From the NCBI GenBank assembly GCA_944380775.1, contig CALWIP010000023.1:106633-170632 (forward strand): a DNA stretch of 64,000 nt, in the 5' to 3' direction. Positions within the stretch are counted from its first letter, which is position 1; each line of letters begins with the position of its first letter. Source of the DNA: an uncultured Clostridia bacterium (GTDB lineage Bacteria; Bacillota; Clostridia; Oscillospirales; Acutalibacteraceae). Under the pieces are notes generated by a model. It did no database searches and was not told the DNA's origin. It saw only the letters and a list, made by a program, of their open reading frames with translations. This document shows, one piece after another, positions 1-16,352 of the stretch. The position numbers and the translations under genes are program-made.

Positions 1-846
1 GCCGATGTTGTCGCCAGCCTCAGCATAGTCCAGCAGCTTGCGGAACATTTCGATACCGGTGACAACCGTCTTGCGGCGCTCTTCGGTGAGGCCGACGATC
101 TCGACTTCTTCGCTCATCTTCAGCTGGCCACGCTCAACCCTACCGGTAGCAACGGTGCCGCGGCCGGTGATGGTGAAGACGTCTTCAACCGGCATGAGGA
201 ACGGCTGGTCCGCCTTGCGCTCCGGGGTCGGGATGAACTCGTCGACAGCCTTCATCAGCTCATGGATGCAGGCATACTCCGGCGCGTTCGGGTCGTTGGA
301 GGTGCACTCCAGGGCCTTGAGCGCAGAGCCGCGGATGATCGGGGTCTCGTCGCCCGGGAACTCATACTCGTTGAGCAGGTCGCGGATTTCCATCTCGACG
401 AGGTCGAGCAGCTCTTCGTCGTCAACTTGGTCAACCTTGTTCATGAAGACAACGATATACGGCACGCCGACCTGACGGGCAAGCAGGATGTGCTCGCGGG
501 TCTGCGGCATCGGGCCGTCCGCCGCGGAAACAACCAGGATGGCGCCGTCCATCTGCGCAGCGCCGGTGATCATGTTCTTGACATAGTCGGCGTGGCCGGG
601 GCAGTCAACGTGCGCATAGTGGCGGTTGTCGGTCTCGTACTCAACGTGCGCGGTGTTGATCGTGATACCACGGGCACGCTCTTCCGGGGCCTTGTCGATG
701 TTCGCGTAGTCAACGAATTCGGCGTCGCCCTGCAGGTTCAGAACCTTGGTGATCGCAGCGGTCAAAGTCGTCTTGCCGTGGTCAACGTGGCCGATGGTGC
801 CAATGTTGACATGGGGCTTATTTCTTTCGAATTTTGCCTTGGACAT
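1..846 (-). CDS. tuf: Elongation factor Tu, N-terminal 282 residues (cut by window edge)
   Basis: EF-Tu is the GTPase that carries aminoacyl-tRNA to the ribosome. The reading frame is open from the ATG at 846 to base 1, giving the first 282 of about 397 residues; the rest lies outside the window. It contains the G1 motif GHVDHGKT, the switch II motif DCPGH, the NKVD guanine-specificity motif and the start of domain 2 ([13 protein letters not shown]). A strong AGGAGG site lies 7-12 bases upstream of the ATG. It is the last visible gene of the str operon, 98 bp behind fusA, and has its own promoter in that gap. Identity is certain; only the C-terminus is unseen. Confidence 0.97.
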   Translation of the reverse strand, partial: MSKAKFERNKPHVNIGTIGHVDHGKTTLTAAITKVLNLQGDAEFVDYANIDKAPEERARGITINTAHVEYETDNRHYAHVDCPGHADYVKNMITGAAQMDGAILVVSAADGPMPQTREHILLARQVGVPYIVVFMNKVDQVDDEELLDLVEMEIRDLLNEYEFPGDETPIIRGSALKALECTSNDPNAPEYACIHELMKAVDEFIPTPERKADQPFLMPVEDVFTITGRGTVATGRVERGQLKMSEEVEIVGLTEERRKTVVTGIEMFRKLLDYAEAGDNIG

Positions 847-896
847 TGGAAAACTTCCTCCTTTAATTTGTACAGATCCTTCTCGGCTTGTTTATC

Positions 897-925
897 ATTG
901 TAACAAGTAAGAAGCCAAAAATCAA
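897..925 (-). promoter_or_regulatory. Promoter for tuf in the fusA-tuf gap
   Basis: On the minus strand the gap holds TTGATT (920-925), a 17-bp spacer and TACAAT (897-902), a good sigma-A match. Transcription would start about 40 bases before the tuf ribosome binding site. An extra tuf promoter fits the higher demand for EF-Tu than for EF-G. Confidence 0.6.
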
Positions 926-944
926 GAGAGATTCAAAAACTTGC

Positions 945-3023
945 TTATTCTTTTTTCGCGCGGGCGGAAATAATCGACTCCGAAACAGACTTCGGAACCT
1001 CGGCGTAGTGCGCCGGCTCCATGACATACTGGCCGCGGCCCTGCGTCTTGGAACGCATGTCGGTCGCATAGCCGAACATCTCGGAGAGCGGTACTTCCGC
1101 GTTAATGCGCTGGCCGCCCGGCAGGGCGTCCATGCCGAGGATCATGCCGCGGCGGGAGTTCAGGTCGCCGATGACGTCGCCCATATACTCCTCCGGAACA
1201 GTGACGCTCACCTTCATAATCGGCTCGAGCAGCACCGGGTCCGCTTTGCGCATCGCCTCTTTGAACGCCATCGAACCGGCGATCTTAAAGGCCATTTCCG
1301 AAGAGTCGACCTCGTGGTAAGAACCGTCGTACAGCGTAACCTTGACGTCTACCACATTGTAGCCCGCCAGAACGCCGCTGAGCATTGCGCCCTGGATACC
1401 TTGGTCGACCGCCGGGATATATTCCTTCGGGATGGAGCCGCCAACGGTGGCGTTGACAAACTCGTAACCCTTGCCCGGGTTCGGTTCAATCTTGATTTTA
1501 ACATGGCCGTACTGGCCGCGGCCGCCGGACTGGCGCGCATACTTGGTGTCGACATCCGCCAGCTTGCGGATGGTCTCCTTGTAGGCGACCTGCGGCTTGC
1601 CGACATTCGCTTCCACCTTGAACTCACGCATCAGGCGGTCCACGATAATCTCCAAATGGAGCTCGCCCATACCGGCGATGATGGTTTGCCCGGTTTCCTC
1701 GTCGGTGTAAGCCTTAAAGGTCGGGTCTTCTTCCGCCAGCTTCGCCAGCGCAATGCCCATCTTTTCCTGGCCGGCCTTGGTCTTCGGCTCAATGGCCACG
1801 CGGATAACCGGCTCCGGGAATTCCATCGACTCCAGCACAACGGGCGCTTTCGCGTCGCAGAGCGTGTCGCCGGTGGTGGTGTTCTTCAGGCCGACCGCCG
1901 CGGCGATATCGCCCGCATACACCATTTCAATGTCCTGGCGGTGGTTCGCGTGCATCTGCAAGATGCGGCCGATGCGCTCGTTCGTATCCTTCACCGAGTT
2001 GTAAACCGTAGAGCCCGCGGTGAGCGTACCGGAATACACGCGGAAGAAGCACAGCTTGCCGACAAACGGGTCCGTTGCAATCTTAAACGCAAGGGCCGAG
2101 AACGGTTCATTGTCGGAGGAATGGCGTTCCTCTTCCTCGCCGGTCTCCGGGTTCACGCCACGGATGCTCGGGACATCGGTCGGGGCGGGCATATAGTCGA
2201 CAATGGCGTCGAGCAGCTTCTGCACGCCCTTATTCTTGTAAGAGGTGCCGCAGGTAACCGGCACCATCGTGTTGTTAATGGTAGACTTACGGATGCACTT
2301 TTTGATTTCATCCTGCGTGAGCTCCTGCCCCTCCAGATATTTCTCAAAAAGCTCGTCGTCCTGCTCGGCAACATGCTCGACCATCTCGGTGTGGTACTTT
2401 TCGGCCAGTTCCTTCATATCCTCCGGAATCTCTTCCGTGCGGATGTCCTTGCCGAGGTCGTCGTAGTAAACATATGCCTTCATCTCCACCAGGTCGATGA
2501 TCCCCTTGAAGGTATCCTCCGAACCGATCGGGAGCTGAATCGGCACCGCGTTGCACTTCAGGCGGTCCTTCATCATCTGGACGACGCGATAGAAATCGGC
2601 GCCCATGATGTCCATTTTATTGACATAAGCCATGCGGGGGACCTTATATTCCTCCGCCTGGCGCCAAACCGTCTCAGACTGCGGTTCAACGCCGCCCTTG
2701 GCGCAGAATACCGTCACCGAGCCGTCCAGCACGCGCAGGGAGCGCTCCACCTCAACGGTGAAGTCCACGTGGCCGGGGGTGTCGATGATGTTGATGCGGT
2801 GGTTCTTCCAGAAGCAAGTCGTCGCGGCGGACGTAATGGTGATGCCGCGCTCCTGCTCCTGCGCCATCCAGTCCATCGTGGCGGAACCGTCGTGGGTCTC
2901 GCCGATCTTATGGTTAATACCGGTGTAAAACAGAATACGCTCGGTCGTCGTGGTTTTACCTGCATCGATATGCGCCATGATACCGATGTTGCGGGTCATC
3001 TCAAGTGATACCTGCCTTGGCAT
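945..3023 (-). CDS. fusA: Elongation factor G
   Basis: EF-G is the ribosomal translocase GTPase; the 692-aa length is normal. The N-terminal G domain has AHIDAGKTT (G1), DTPGHVDF (G3) and NKMD (G4), followed by the usual domains II-V. I start it at the ATG at 3023 (MPRQVSLEM), because AAGGAGG ends five bases upstream; an in-frame start 15 bases earlier would overlap that ribosome binding site. It sits between rpsG (134-bp gap) and tuf in classical str operon order. Confidence 0.97.
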   Translation of the reverse strand: MPRQVSLEMTRNIGIMAHIDAGKTTTTERILFYTGINHKIGETHDGSATMDWMAQEQERGITITSAATTCFWKNHRINIIDTPGHVDFTVEVERSLRVLDGSVTVFCAKGGVEPQSETVWRQAEEYKVPRMAYVNKMDIMGADFYRVVQMMKDRLKCNAVPIQLPIGSEDTFKGIIDLVEMKAYVYYDDLGKDIRTEEIPEDMKELAEKYHTEMVEHVAEQDDELFEKYLEGQELTQDEIKKCIRKSTINNTMVPVTCGTSYKNKGVQKLLDAIVDYMPAPTDVPSIRGVNPETGEEEERHSSDNEPFSALAFKIATDPFVGKLCFFRVYSGTLTAGSTVYNSVKDTNERIGRILQMHANHRQDIEMVYAGDIAAAVGLKNTTTGDTLCDAKAPVVLESMEFPEPVIRVAIEPKTKAGQEKMGIALAKLAEEDPTFKAYTDEETGQTIIAGMGELHLEIIVDRLMREFKVEANVGKPQVAYKETIRKLADVDTKYARQSGGRGQYGHVKIKIEPNPGKGYEFVNATVGGSIPKEYIPAVDQGIQGAMLSGVLAGYNVVDVKVTLYDGSYHEVDSSEMAFKIAGSMAFKEAMRKADPVLLEPIMKVSVTVPEEYMGDVIGDLNSRRGMILGMDALPGGQRINAEVPLSEMFGYATDMRSKTQGRGQYVMEPAHYAEVPKSVSESIISARAKKE

Positions 3024-3157
3024 AGTTTCCTCCTTCAATGATATGGTCGGACATGTGTGGCCTGGTGCTCGTCCCTACGCGTGCCGAAAACACGCGGGGC
3101 CCGGCCTCTCCTGCGGGCCGCAGCCCAGCGGCTCCCGGCTTGGGCAATGCTGCCGCA

Positions 3158-3628
3158 TTACCACCTGTAGTGTGCGAACGCCTTGTTGGCCTCCGCCATC
3201 TTATGCGTGTCGTCACGCTTCTTGGCGGCGCCGCCAGCACCGTTCATCGCATCAAGGATCTCGCCGGCAAGTCTCTCTTTCATGGTCTTTTCCGAGCGGA
3301 GCCGGGAATAATTCGCCATCCAGCGCAGGCCCAGCGTCTGCCGCCGCTCCGGGCGGACCTCAATCGGGACCTGGTAGGTGGCGCCGCCGACACGGCGGGC
3401 TTTTACTTCCAGCGACGGCATGACATTCTCCATCGCCTGCTCGAACGCCTCGAGCGGGTCCTTCCCGGTTTTGTCCCTTACAATGTCGAACGCACCGTAA
3501 ACGATCTTCTGGGCGACGCCCTTCTTCCCATCATACATGATGTTGTTGACCAGGCGCGTGACCAGCTTCGAATTGTAAATCGGATCGGGCAGGACATCAC
3601 GTTTCGCAATATTACCTCTTCTTGGCAC
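3158..3628 (-). CDS. rpsG: 30S ribosomal protein S7
   Basis: S7 binds the 3' major domain of 16S rRNA and nucleates assembly of the 30S head. The frame gives exactly 156 aa, the family length, when started at the GTG at 3628 ([12 protein letters not shown]). AAGGAGG stands just upstream of that GTG. The open frame runs 17 codons further upstream, but that extension is not S7-like. It lies between rpsL and fusA; the 160-bp spacer from rpsL holds a hairpin and a possible promoter. Confidence 0.96.
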   Translation of the reverse strand: MPRRGNIAKRDVLPDPIYNSKLVTRLVNNIMYDGKKGVAQKIVYGAFDIVRDKTGKDPLEAFEQAMENVMPSLEVKARRVGGATYQVPIEVRPERRQTLGLRWMANYSRLRSEKTMKERLAGEILDAMNGAGGAAKKRDDTHKMAEANKAFAHYRW

Positions 3629-3650
3629 TTTGCTTCCCTCCTTCACAGCA

Positions 3651-3679
3651 ATGATATCACAGGTACTCGAAAGCGACAA
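3651..3679 (-). promoter_or_regulatory. Possible internal promoter for rpsG-fusA
   Basis: The minus strand has TTGTCG (3674-3679), a 17-bp spacer and TATCAT (3651-3656). The predicted start point is only about 16 bases before the rpsG GTG, so the transcript would begin almost at the ribosome binding site. It is plausible but weaker than the other promoters listed here. Confidence 0.4.
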
Positions 3680-3728
3680 AACTCCCGTTGGCCAGCAGAG
3701 GCGTTTTTAGAATGATCTATCCAAAACG

Positions 3729-3749
3729 CCGCTGTCATACCAGCAGCGG
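3729..3749 (-). other. Hairpin in the rpsL-rpsG spacer
   Basis: CCGCTG (3729-3734) and CAGCGG (3744-3749) can pair around a 9-nt loop. An alternative pairing ATACC/GGTAT (3737-3741 with 3748-3752) overlaps it. In E. coli, S7 represses its operon by binding the S12-S7 intercistronic RNA. Whether this structure plays that part here is inference from position only. Confidence 0.35.
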
Positions 3750-3788
3750 TATGCAAGCCATAGGTTCCTTGTCAAATTTCACTTAACC

Positions 3789-4214
3789 TTACTTCTTAGC
3801 GCCGGGCTTCGGACGCTTCGCGCCATACTTGGAACGGCCCTGGGCGCGCTTAGCAACGCCTTGCGCATCGAGCGTACCGCGGATGATGTGGTAACGCACG
3901 CCAGGCAGGTCCTTTACACGGCCGCCGCGGATCATCACGACGCTGTGCTCCTGCAGATTGTGGCCGACGCCGGGAATATAGGCGGTAACCTCGATCCCGT
4001 TGGAAAGCCTGACCCTGGCTACTTTGCGCAGCGCGGAATTCGGCTTCTTCGGGGTCATCGTCTTGACAGACGTGCAAACGCCGCGCTTTTGCGGGGAATC
4101 CTGATCAATCGGGATCCTCTTCTTGGAGTTCCATCCCCTCAAAAGAGCCGGAGCCTTCGCCTTCTTCTCACTGACCTCTCTGCCCGTATGGACTAACTGG
4201 TTAAATGTTGGCAT
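3789..4214 (-). CDS. rpsL: 30S ribosomal protein S12
   Basis: S12 sits in the decoding centre of the 30S subunit and is the target of streptomycin-resistance mutations. The 141-aa frame has the conserved core [15 protein letters not shown] and the loop [27 protein letters not shown]. Residues of the decoding loop (TPKKPNS) look normal. The ATG at 4214 follows an AAGGAGG site. It lies behind rpoC without the L7Ae-like gene often found between rpoC and rpsL in Firmicutes. Confidence 0.97.
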   Translation of the reverse strand: MPTFNQLVHTGREVSEKKAKAPALLRGWNSKKRIPIDQDSPQKRGVCTSVKTMTPKKPNSALRKVARVRLSNGIEVTAYIPGVGHNLQEHSVVMIRGGRVKDLPGVRYHIIRGTLDAQGVAKRAQGRSKYGAKRPKPGAKK

Positions 4215-4244
4215 TCAGACACCTCCTTGTAAGATTTGTTCTAT

Positions 4245-4275
4245 GTTAAACAGGCATTAGGATGCCCCGTTTAAC
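4245..4275 (-). other. Inverted repeat in the rpsL leader
   Basis: In the 166-bp rpoC-rpsL gap, GTTAAAC plus GGCAT (4245-4257) is repeated in inverted form at 4262-4275, with a small internal mismatch and a 4-nt loop. It ends about 15 bases before the rpsL ribosome binding site. There is no U-tract, so it is not a standard terminator. A second 9-bp inverted repeat lies at 4303-4328. Function unknown. Confidence 0.45.
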
Positions 4276-4380
4276 CAAAAATACCCAAGGGGAACCACGC
4301 GCGGAAATCCCGCCGCGGGGGGATTTCCCTCCGGCAGGATTTTCCTTTTTCCGCATTTGACCCCACGGTTTTTTATTCTA

Positions 4381-7926
<3,546 letters not shown>

Positions 7927-7947
7927 GCGATGGCCCCCTTCGCTCCA

Positions 7948-11658
<3,711 letters not shown>

Positions 11659-11666
11659 TGGCGCAA

Positions 11667-11777
11667 TCACTCCATTCCTATATTTGCCGCGTCTGCAAGT
11701 TCTTCTGCCCAGTTACACCGATCCACGCAAATTTTTACAAATTTTCCGTGATACTCTTGCCTTTTTTCAAAATCCAT
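11667..11777 (-). other. 36-codon open frame in the rpoB leader
   Basis: Inside the roughly 155-nt rpoB leader an ATG at 11777 opens a frame of 36 codons (beginning MDFEKRQEYHGKF, ending AANIGMEW-free IGME) that stops with TGA at 11667-11669. This TGA overlaps the alternative rpoB GTG start at 11670 as GTGA, the usual form of translational coupling. No ribosome binding site precedes its ATG, so translation is uncertain. A second mini-frame of eight codons (METYTLPN) lies at 11791-11817. Confidence 0.3.
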
Positions 11778-11833
11778 GCTAAGATAGGAATCAGTTAGGA
11801 AGAGTATAAGTTTCCATGATGATGCAGTATACT

Positions 11834-11862
11834 ATTTTATAACAACATCCGGTATTTGTCAA
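11834..11862 (-). promoter_or_regulatory. rpoBC promoter
   Basis: Consensus -35 TTGACA (11857-11862), a 17-bp spacer and -10 TAAAAT (11834-11839) lie on the minus strand. This is the strongest promoter in the window. It starts a leader of about 155 nt before rpoB and lies downstream of the terminator of the preceding operon. Confidence 0.8.
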
Positions 11863-11897
11863 CTCTACCAGAGGAAATTTCTTGGGTTTTTTCGGGG

Positions 11898-11922
11898 GCC
11901 TTTCCGTGGGGAAGGCTTTTTT
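11898..11922 (+). terminator. Terminator-like hairpin, plus-strand orientation
   Basis: An 8-bp stem (GCCTTTCC with GGGAAGGC, one G-U pair) with a 3-nt loop is followed by six T on the plus strand. No gene is transcribed toward it from the left on that strand, so it may block antisense transcription across the rpoB promoter. Confidence 0.4.
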
Positions 11923-11954
11923 GTTTTCCCCTGGCAACCTTCCCGCGCAAAAAG

Positions 11955-11997
11955 AAAAAGAAGCAGGACCCACGGCGGTTTTCCTGCTTCTTTTTTT
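11955..11997 (-). terminator. Terminator of the dnaG-rpoD-rrf2 operon
   Basis: A 9-bp stem (11959-11967 with 11983-11991) is flanked by T-rich runs on both sides, so it can work in both directions. It sits right behind the Rrf2 gene stop at 12002 and separates that operon from rpoB. Confidence 0.75.
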
Positions 11998-12001
11998 GCG
12001 C

Positions 12002-12394
12002 TCACACCTTCGGGCGGAGCGCCGCAAACGTGTAAGAGTCGAGCTTTTCCCGCACCAGGCGGGAAATTTCCCCGTAAATTTCGTGGAAGCGGCAGCTCGT
12101 GTTGTCGCAGCAGTATGCATCCTGCTGGCAGCGCGAAATCATGTACGGTCCTTCCACCGCTTCAATGACCTCGCGCAGCGTAATATTCTCCGGCGGGCGG
12201 GCCAGCTGATAGCCGCCGTGCGCGCCTTTGTAGGACTGCACGATGCCGCCGGCCACGAGCTTGCGCAGGATTTTCAACGCAAAGCGCGGCGGCACATGCG
12301 TCTCATCCGAAAGAGAGCGCGCGTCGCGCTTGCGGCCGTCTGCGAGCCGGTCCACAATCCGCACGGCGTAATCGGCCTCCAGGGTCATATGCAT
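12002..12394 (-). CDS. Rrf2/IscR-family transcriptional regulator
   Basis: A 130-aa winged-helix regulator of the Rrf2 family. The helix-turn-helix covers about residues 10-60 (SLSDETHVPPRFALKILRKL), and the wing carries the typical GAHGGYQLARP. C89, C95 and C101 are spaced C-X5-C-X5-C-X2-H with H104, the same spacing as the [2Fe-2S] ligands of IscR. An iron-sulfur or redox sensing role is therefore likely (inference). Its targets are unknown and no isc or suf genes are near. GGAGG lies 8 bases before the ATG at 12394. It follows rpoD by 19 bp and ends the operon. Confidence 0.88.
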   Translation of the reverse strand: MHMTLEADYAVRIVDRLADGRKRDARSLSDETHVPPRFALKILRKLVAGGIVQSYKGAHGGYQLARPPENITLREVIEAVEGPYMISRCQQDAYCCDNTSCRFHEIYGEISRLVREKLDSYTFAALRPKV

Positions 12395-12413
12395 AAACGG
12401 CGCCTCCCCCGGC

Positions 12414-13508
12414 TCAATCCAAGAAATCCTTCAGCTTTTTGCTGCGGCTCGGGTGCCGCAGTTTGCGCAGGGCCTTCGCCTCAATCTGACGGATGCGTTC
12501 GCGCGTGACGTTGAATTCCTTGCCCACCTCTTCCAACGTGCGGGAACGCCCGTCTTCCAGGCCAAAACGCAGGCGCAGCACCTTTTCCTCGCGCGGGGTG
12601 AGCGTGTCCAGCACCTCGGAGAGCTGCTCCTTGAGCAGCGTGTGCGAAGCGGCGTCTTGCGGCGCGGGGGCGTCGTCGTCGGGGATGAAGTCGCCCAGGT
12701 GGCTGTCCTCTTCCTCGCCAATCGGCGTTTCCAGCGAGACCGGCTCCTGCGCCACGCGCATAATCTCCCGGACCTTGTCCACCGGCATATCCAATTCTTC
12801 AGAGATCTCGTCGGCCGTCGGCTCATGCCCGTTGGTGTGCAGCAGCTGGCTGGACACTTTTTTCACTTTGTTGATGGTCTCGACCATGTGCACCGGGATG
12901 CGGATGGTACGCGCCTGGTCCGCAATGGCGCGGGTGATGGCCTGGCGGATCCACCAAGTGGCGTAAGTAGAAAATTTGAAGCCCTTTGTGTAGTCGAACT
13001 TTTCCACCGCCTTAATCAGGCCCAGGTTTCCCTCCTGGATGAGGTCCAAAAACTGCATCCCGCGGCCGAGGTAGCGCTTTGCAATGCTCACCACCAGGCG
13101 CAGGTTCGCCTCAGAGAGGCGTTTTTTCGCGCTCTCATCCCCGTTTTTAATGCGGATGGCAAGGTCGATCTCCTCCTCGGGCGTAAGCAGCGGCACGCGG
13201 CCGATTTCCTTGAGGTAGACCTTGACCGGGTCGTCGATGGCGATGCCCTCCGTGCTCAACGCGGACTCGAGGTCCTCGGCGTCGCTCAGGTCGTTTTCCA
13301 GCTCCAGGTCCTCCAGGTGCAGGTCGGAAAAATCCTCGATGACTTCGATGCCCTGGCTCTCCAGCGAATCGTAGAATTTTTCAATCTGCTCCGGCTCGAG
13401 GTCCAATTCCCCCAGGGAATCCTCAATTTCCTTTGTCGTGAGCTGGCCCTTGCTCTTGCCCTGCTCCAGCAAGCTTCGAATGACTGTCCTTTTATCCGGC
13501 GTATCCAT
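12414..13508 (-). CDS. rpoD: RNA polymerase sigma factor RpoD (sigma-A)
   Basis: The housekeeping sigma factor, 364 aa, the compact form typical of Firmicutes. Region 2 is clear ([19 protein letters not shown] and [17 protein letters not shown]), and region 4 ends with the helix-turn-helix [21 protein letters not shown] start it at the ATG at 13508 ([12 protein letters not shown]), preceded by GGGGGA at 8 bases; upstream extensions overlap dnaG. It lies 13 bp behind dnaG, the classical macromolecular-synthesis arrangement. Confidence 0.97.
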   Translation of the reverse strand: MDTPDKRTVIRSLLEQGKSKGQLTTKEIEDSLGELDLEPEQIEKFYDSLESQGIEVIEDFSDLHLEDLELENDLSDAEDLESALSTEGIAIDDPVKVYLKEIGRVPLLTPEEEIDLAIRIKNGDESAKKRLSEANLRLVVSIAKRYLGRGMQFLDLIQEGNLGLIKAVEKFDYTKGFKFSTYATWWIRQAITRAIADQARTIRIPVHMVETINKVKKVSSQLLHTNGHEPTADEISEELDMPVDKVREIMRVAQEPVSLETPIGEEEDSHLGDFIPDDDAPAPQDAASHTLLKEQLSEVLDTLTPREEKVLRLRFGLEDGRSRTLEEVGKEFNVTRERIRQIEAKALRKLRHPSRSKKLKDFLD

Positions 13509-13521
13509 TGAGTGAATCCCC

Positions 13522-15288
13522 CTATTTTTTCTGCTCCCGTAATGTCTGTAAATATGCCTGTATGGCCTTCCCGTCGGCGGAGGCGATCTCCGCCGCGCCA
13601 AGTCTGGCGCCCTCCTGCAGGATCACGTCGATATATTCTTTCGCATCCTCCATCCCCGCCGTAATGGGATGATAGACCGCCAGGATCCTGGCGATGGCGC
13701 TGATCTCTTCAACAGAAAATTCCCCGGAAAGATCCGTCAAGCTGCACGCCTTGCCGTCTATCATTTTGCCCAATATCGTGCGATATACCCGGCGGTTAAA
13801 TTCTGTGCAGAATTTTTCCGGCGGCAGCTTTTCTGCGGTTTTGCGCGCCATGTCGGGGTGGTCGAACAAAAACGCAAGGAGCGCTTCTTCCGCGTTGGCC
13901 GCGCGCAGGTGCTCCCCTTTTTCCGGGTTCACCGAGTCGCGGTAGCCGGAAGAAGCCTGCTGCATGGCACGGAATTCCTGTTTCTGGCGCGCCTGCGAGG
14001 TTTTGCGGCGGCTGCGGGCAATTTGCAGCAGCACCGCGCTGCGGTCCACCCCTTGTTCCGCGGCAATTTTGCTCGCGTACACTTCCTGCTCAATCTTGCT
14101 GTCCAGCGTGGCGAGCAGGTCCGCCGCCTGCGTCAAGTAAGAGACGCGCCCTGCGGCAGACCGCATGTCGCAGCTGTCGCGGATTTTTTGCAGGCGGTAT
14201 TCCACGTCGTCGCGGCTGCCCTCTAAAAGCTGCTTGAAGCGCGCCGGACCCTGTTCCCCGTGCGAGCGGAGGAATTCATCCGGGTCTTTCCCGCCCGTCA
14301 CCGTCAGCACGCGGACCTCAAGCCCCGCCTCCCGCAGGATGGGGATGGCGCGCGCGGTCGCTTTCTGCCCCGCGCCGTCCGCGTCGTAGCAAATGACAAC
14401 TTCCTTGGCGTAGCGCGCCATGAGCCGGGCCTGCTCCGCGGTGAGGGCGGTGCCGAGCGTCGCAATGGCGTTGGTAAACCCCGCCTGGTGCAGCGCGATG
14501 ACGTCCATGTAGCCTTCCGCAAGGATGAGTTGGCCGTTCGCGCTGTTTTTGGCAAAATTCATGGCAAAAAGGCCGCTGCTTTTGCGGAAGACCGGCGTAT
14601 CGGACGTGTTGAGGTATTTAGGCTTGCCGTCGCCGAGGATGCGCCCGCCAAAAGCGATGACGTTCCCCCGCAGGTCGATAATCGGGTACATCACGCGGCC
14701 GAAAAAGCGGTCTACCAGCCGCCCGCGCGCGGAGCGGAACGCCACGTTCGCCTGCACAAGCTCGTCCTGCCGGTAGCCCTTTTGGGCCAGGTGGTCCACC
14801 AATGCAAAGCGGGTTTCCGGCGAAAAGCCGAGGCCGAAATGGCGGATGGTTCGCGCGGTAAGGGCGCGCCCCGTCAAATATTCCAGGCCGCGCCGCCCCT
14901 GCGCGCTCATCAGGACATGGTAGTAAAAGCGCGCCGTCTCCCGGTTGATCTCCAAAATGCGGGCCTTCAGCCGCGCGTAGCCGTCGTCCACGCGGTCCTC
15001 CGGCATTTGCAGGCCGGCACGGTCCGCGAGAAATTTCACCGCTTCTATGTAATCCAGGTTTTCCAAACGGCGGATAAAGGTAATCACGTCGCCGCCGGCC
15101 CCGCAGCCGAAGCAGTAAAACGAATCGTTGTCCGGGTAGATGTGGAACGAGGGCGTTTTTTCGCTGTGGAACGGGCAGAGCCCCACCAGGTTCCGCCCGC
15201 TGCGCCGCAGGTTTACATAGGGCGCGGCAATCTCCGCAAGGTTACAACGGTGTTTGAGCTCTTGTAAAAATGCTTCCGGCAGCGGCAT
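13522..15288 (-). CDS. dnaG: DNA primase
   Basis: DnaG makes RNA primers for lagging-strand synthesis. The 588-aa frame has the N-terminal zinc finger ([12 protein letters not shown] ... YCFGCGAGG), the RNAP-like catalytic domain, the TOPRIM motifs ([11 protein letters not shown] and [11 protein letters not shown]) and a C-terminal DnaB-binding region. The ATG at 15288 ([11 protein letters not shown]) has AGGGGGGA immediately upstream, which decides it over the longer open frame. It lies between dgt (32 bp) and rpoD. Confidence 0.97.
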   Translation of the reverse strand: MPLPEAFLQELKHRCNLAEIAAPYVNLRRSGRNLVGLCPFHSEKTPSFHIYPDNDSFYCFGCGAGGDVITFIRRLENLDYIEAVKFLADRAGLQMPEDRVDDGYARLKARILEINRETARFYYHVLMSAQGRRGLEYLTGRALTARTIRHFGLGFSPETRFALVDHLAQKGYRQDELVQANVAFRSARGRLVDRFFGRVMYPIIDLRGNVIAFGGRILGDGKPKYLNTSDTPVFRKSSGLFAMNFAKNSANGQLILAEGYMDVIALHQAGFTNAIATLGTALTAEQARLMARYAKEVVICYDADGAGQKATARAIPILREAGLEVRVLTVTGGKDPDEFLRSHGEQGPARFKQLLEGSRDDVEYRLQKIRDSCDMRSAAGRVSYLTQAADLLATLDSKIEQEVYASKIAAEQGVDRSAVLLQIARSRRKTSQARQKQEFRAMQQASSGYRDSVNPEKGEHLRAANAEEALLAFLFDHPDMARKTAEKLPPEKFCTEFNRRVYRTILGKMIDGKACSLTDLSGEFSVEEISAIARILAVYHPITAGMEDAKEYIDVILQEGARLGAAEIASADGKAIQAYLQTLREQKK

Positions 15289-15320
15289 GTGATCCCCCCT
15301 TCCCCCGGCGCGGCCGGGGT

Positions 15321-16313
15321 TTAGATGCTCCAGGCCTTCGGCACATAAATGGCTTGGAAGAGCCGGACCGCAAAATGGTCCGTCATACCCGCGATGTAAT
15401 CGCACGCGGCGCGCGGCGCGCCGTCTTCTTCCGCAATGCGCCGCATGTCCTCCGGCAGGTTGCCCGGCTGGACCAAATGGTCATAGAGCGCGCCGATCAG
15501 CGCGGGGACTTTGCGCTCCTCTTTTTTCGCATATGGATTCCGGTACACGCTCTCAAACATGAATTCATGCAAGGTGCGGAACGCATGTTCCACCTCCTGC
15601 GCCATGCGGATCTCGCCGCCGGCGCTGTTCTCGATGACGGAGCGGACGAGCGTGTCGATGCGCTCCGACTTCCGCCCGCCGAGGATCGCCGCCTCTCGCG
15701 GCAGGTCGCGCTCCCGCAGGACGCCGGCGCGCACGGCGTCGTCGATGTCGTGGTTGATGTAGGCGATGCGGTCCGCCAGCCGGACCACGCGGCCCTCCGC
15801 CGTCCCGGCCTCACGGCCGCGCGTGTGGCAAAAAATGCCGTCGCGCACCTCCCAGGTCAGGTTCAGGCCGCGGCCCCCATTCTCCAGCCGCTCCACCACG
15901 CGCACGCTCTGCTCGTAGTGGCGGAAGCCGCCGGGCGCCAGCGCGTCAAGCGCGCGCTCTCCCGCGTGGCCAAACGGCGTATGGCCGAGGTCGTGCCCGA
16001 GCGAGACGGCTTCCGTCAAATCCTCGTTGAGCAGCAGCGCGCGGGCAATAGTCCGGGCAATCTGCGACACCTCAAGCGTGTGGGTGAGACGCGTGCGGTA
16101 GTGGTCCCCCTCCGGCGAAAGGAAGACCTGCGTCTTGTGCTTGAGCCGCCGGAAGGATTTGCAGTGCAGGATGCGGTCCCGGTCCCGCTGGTAGGGCGTG
16201 CGCAGCGGGCATTCCTCCTCCGCCTGCACGCGGCCGAGCGTCCGCTCCGACAACGCCGCCTCCGGCGAAAGGGTCTGCCGCTCGATCTGCTGCGTCCGTT
16301 CCCGAATCGTCAT
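15321..16313 (-). CDS. dgt: dGTP triphosphohydrolase-like HD protein
   Basis: A 330-aa HD-domain phosphohydrolase of the Dgt family, predicted to cleave dNTPs (classically dGTP) to nucleoside and triphosphate. The HD metal motif is seen in RLTHTLEVSQIAR, SLGHDLGHTPFGHAGE and a later HDIDDA. The start at 16313 (MTIRERTQQIE) is set by AAGGTGG. The gene precedes dnaG in many Clostridia, consistent with a link between dNTP pool control and replication. Exact substrate cannot be read from sequence. Confidence 0.9.
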   Translation of the reverse strand: MTIRERTQQIERQTLSPEAALSERTLGRVQAEEECPLRTPYQRDRDRILHCKSFRRLKHKTQVFLSPEGDHYRTRLTHTLEVSQIARTIARALLLNEDLTEAVSLGHDLGHTPFGHAGERALDALAPGGFRHYEQSVRVVERLENGGRGLNLTWEVRDGIFCHTRGREAGTAEGRVVRLADRIAYINHDIDDAVRAGVLRERDLPREAAILGGRKSERIDTLVRSVIENSAGGEIRMAQEVEHAFRTLHEFMFESVYRNPYAKKEERKVPALIGALYDHLVQPGNLPEDMRRIAEEDGAPRAACDYIAGMTDHFAVRLFQAIYVPKAWSI

Positions 16314-16352
16314 CGCGCCACCTTCTTTCTTAGAAGATATACGCAAAAACCT

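Noticed and set aside
11791..12120. 109-codon minus-strand frame between rrf2 and rpoB
   Set aside because: It runs through the rrf2 terminator and the rpoB promoter. Only its last eight codons lie in the leader.
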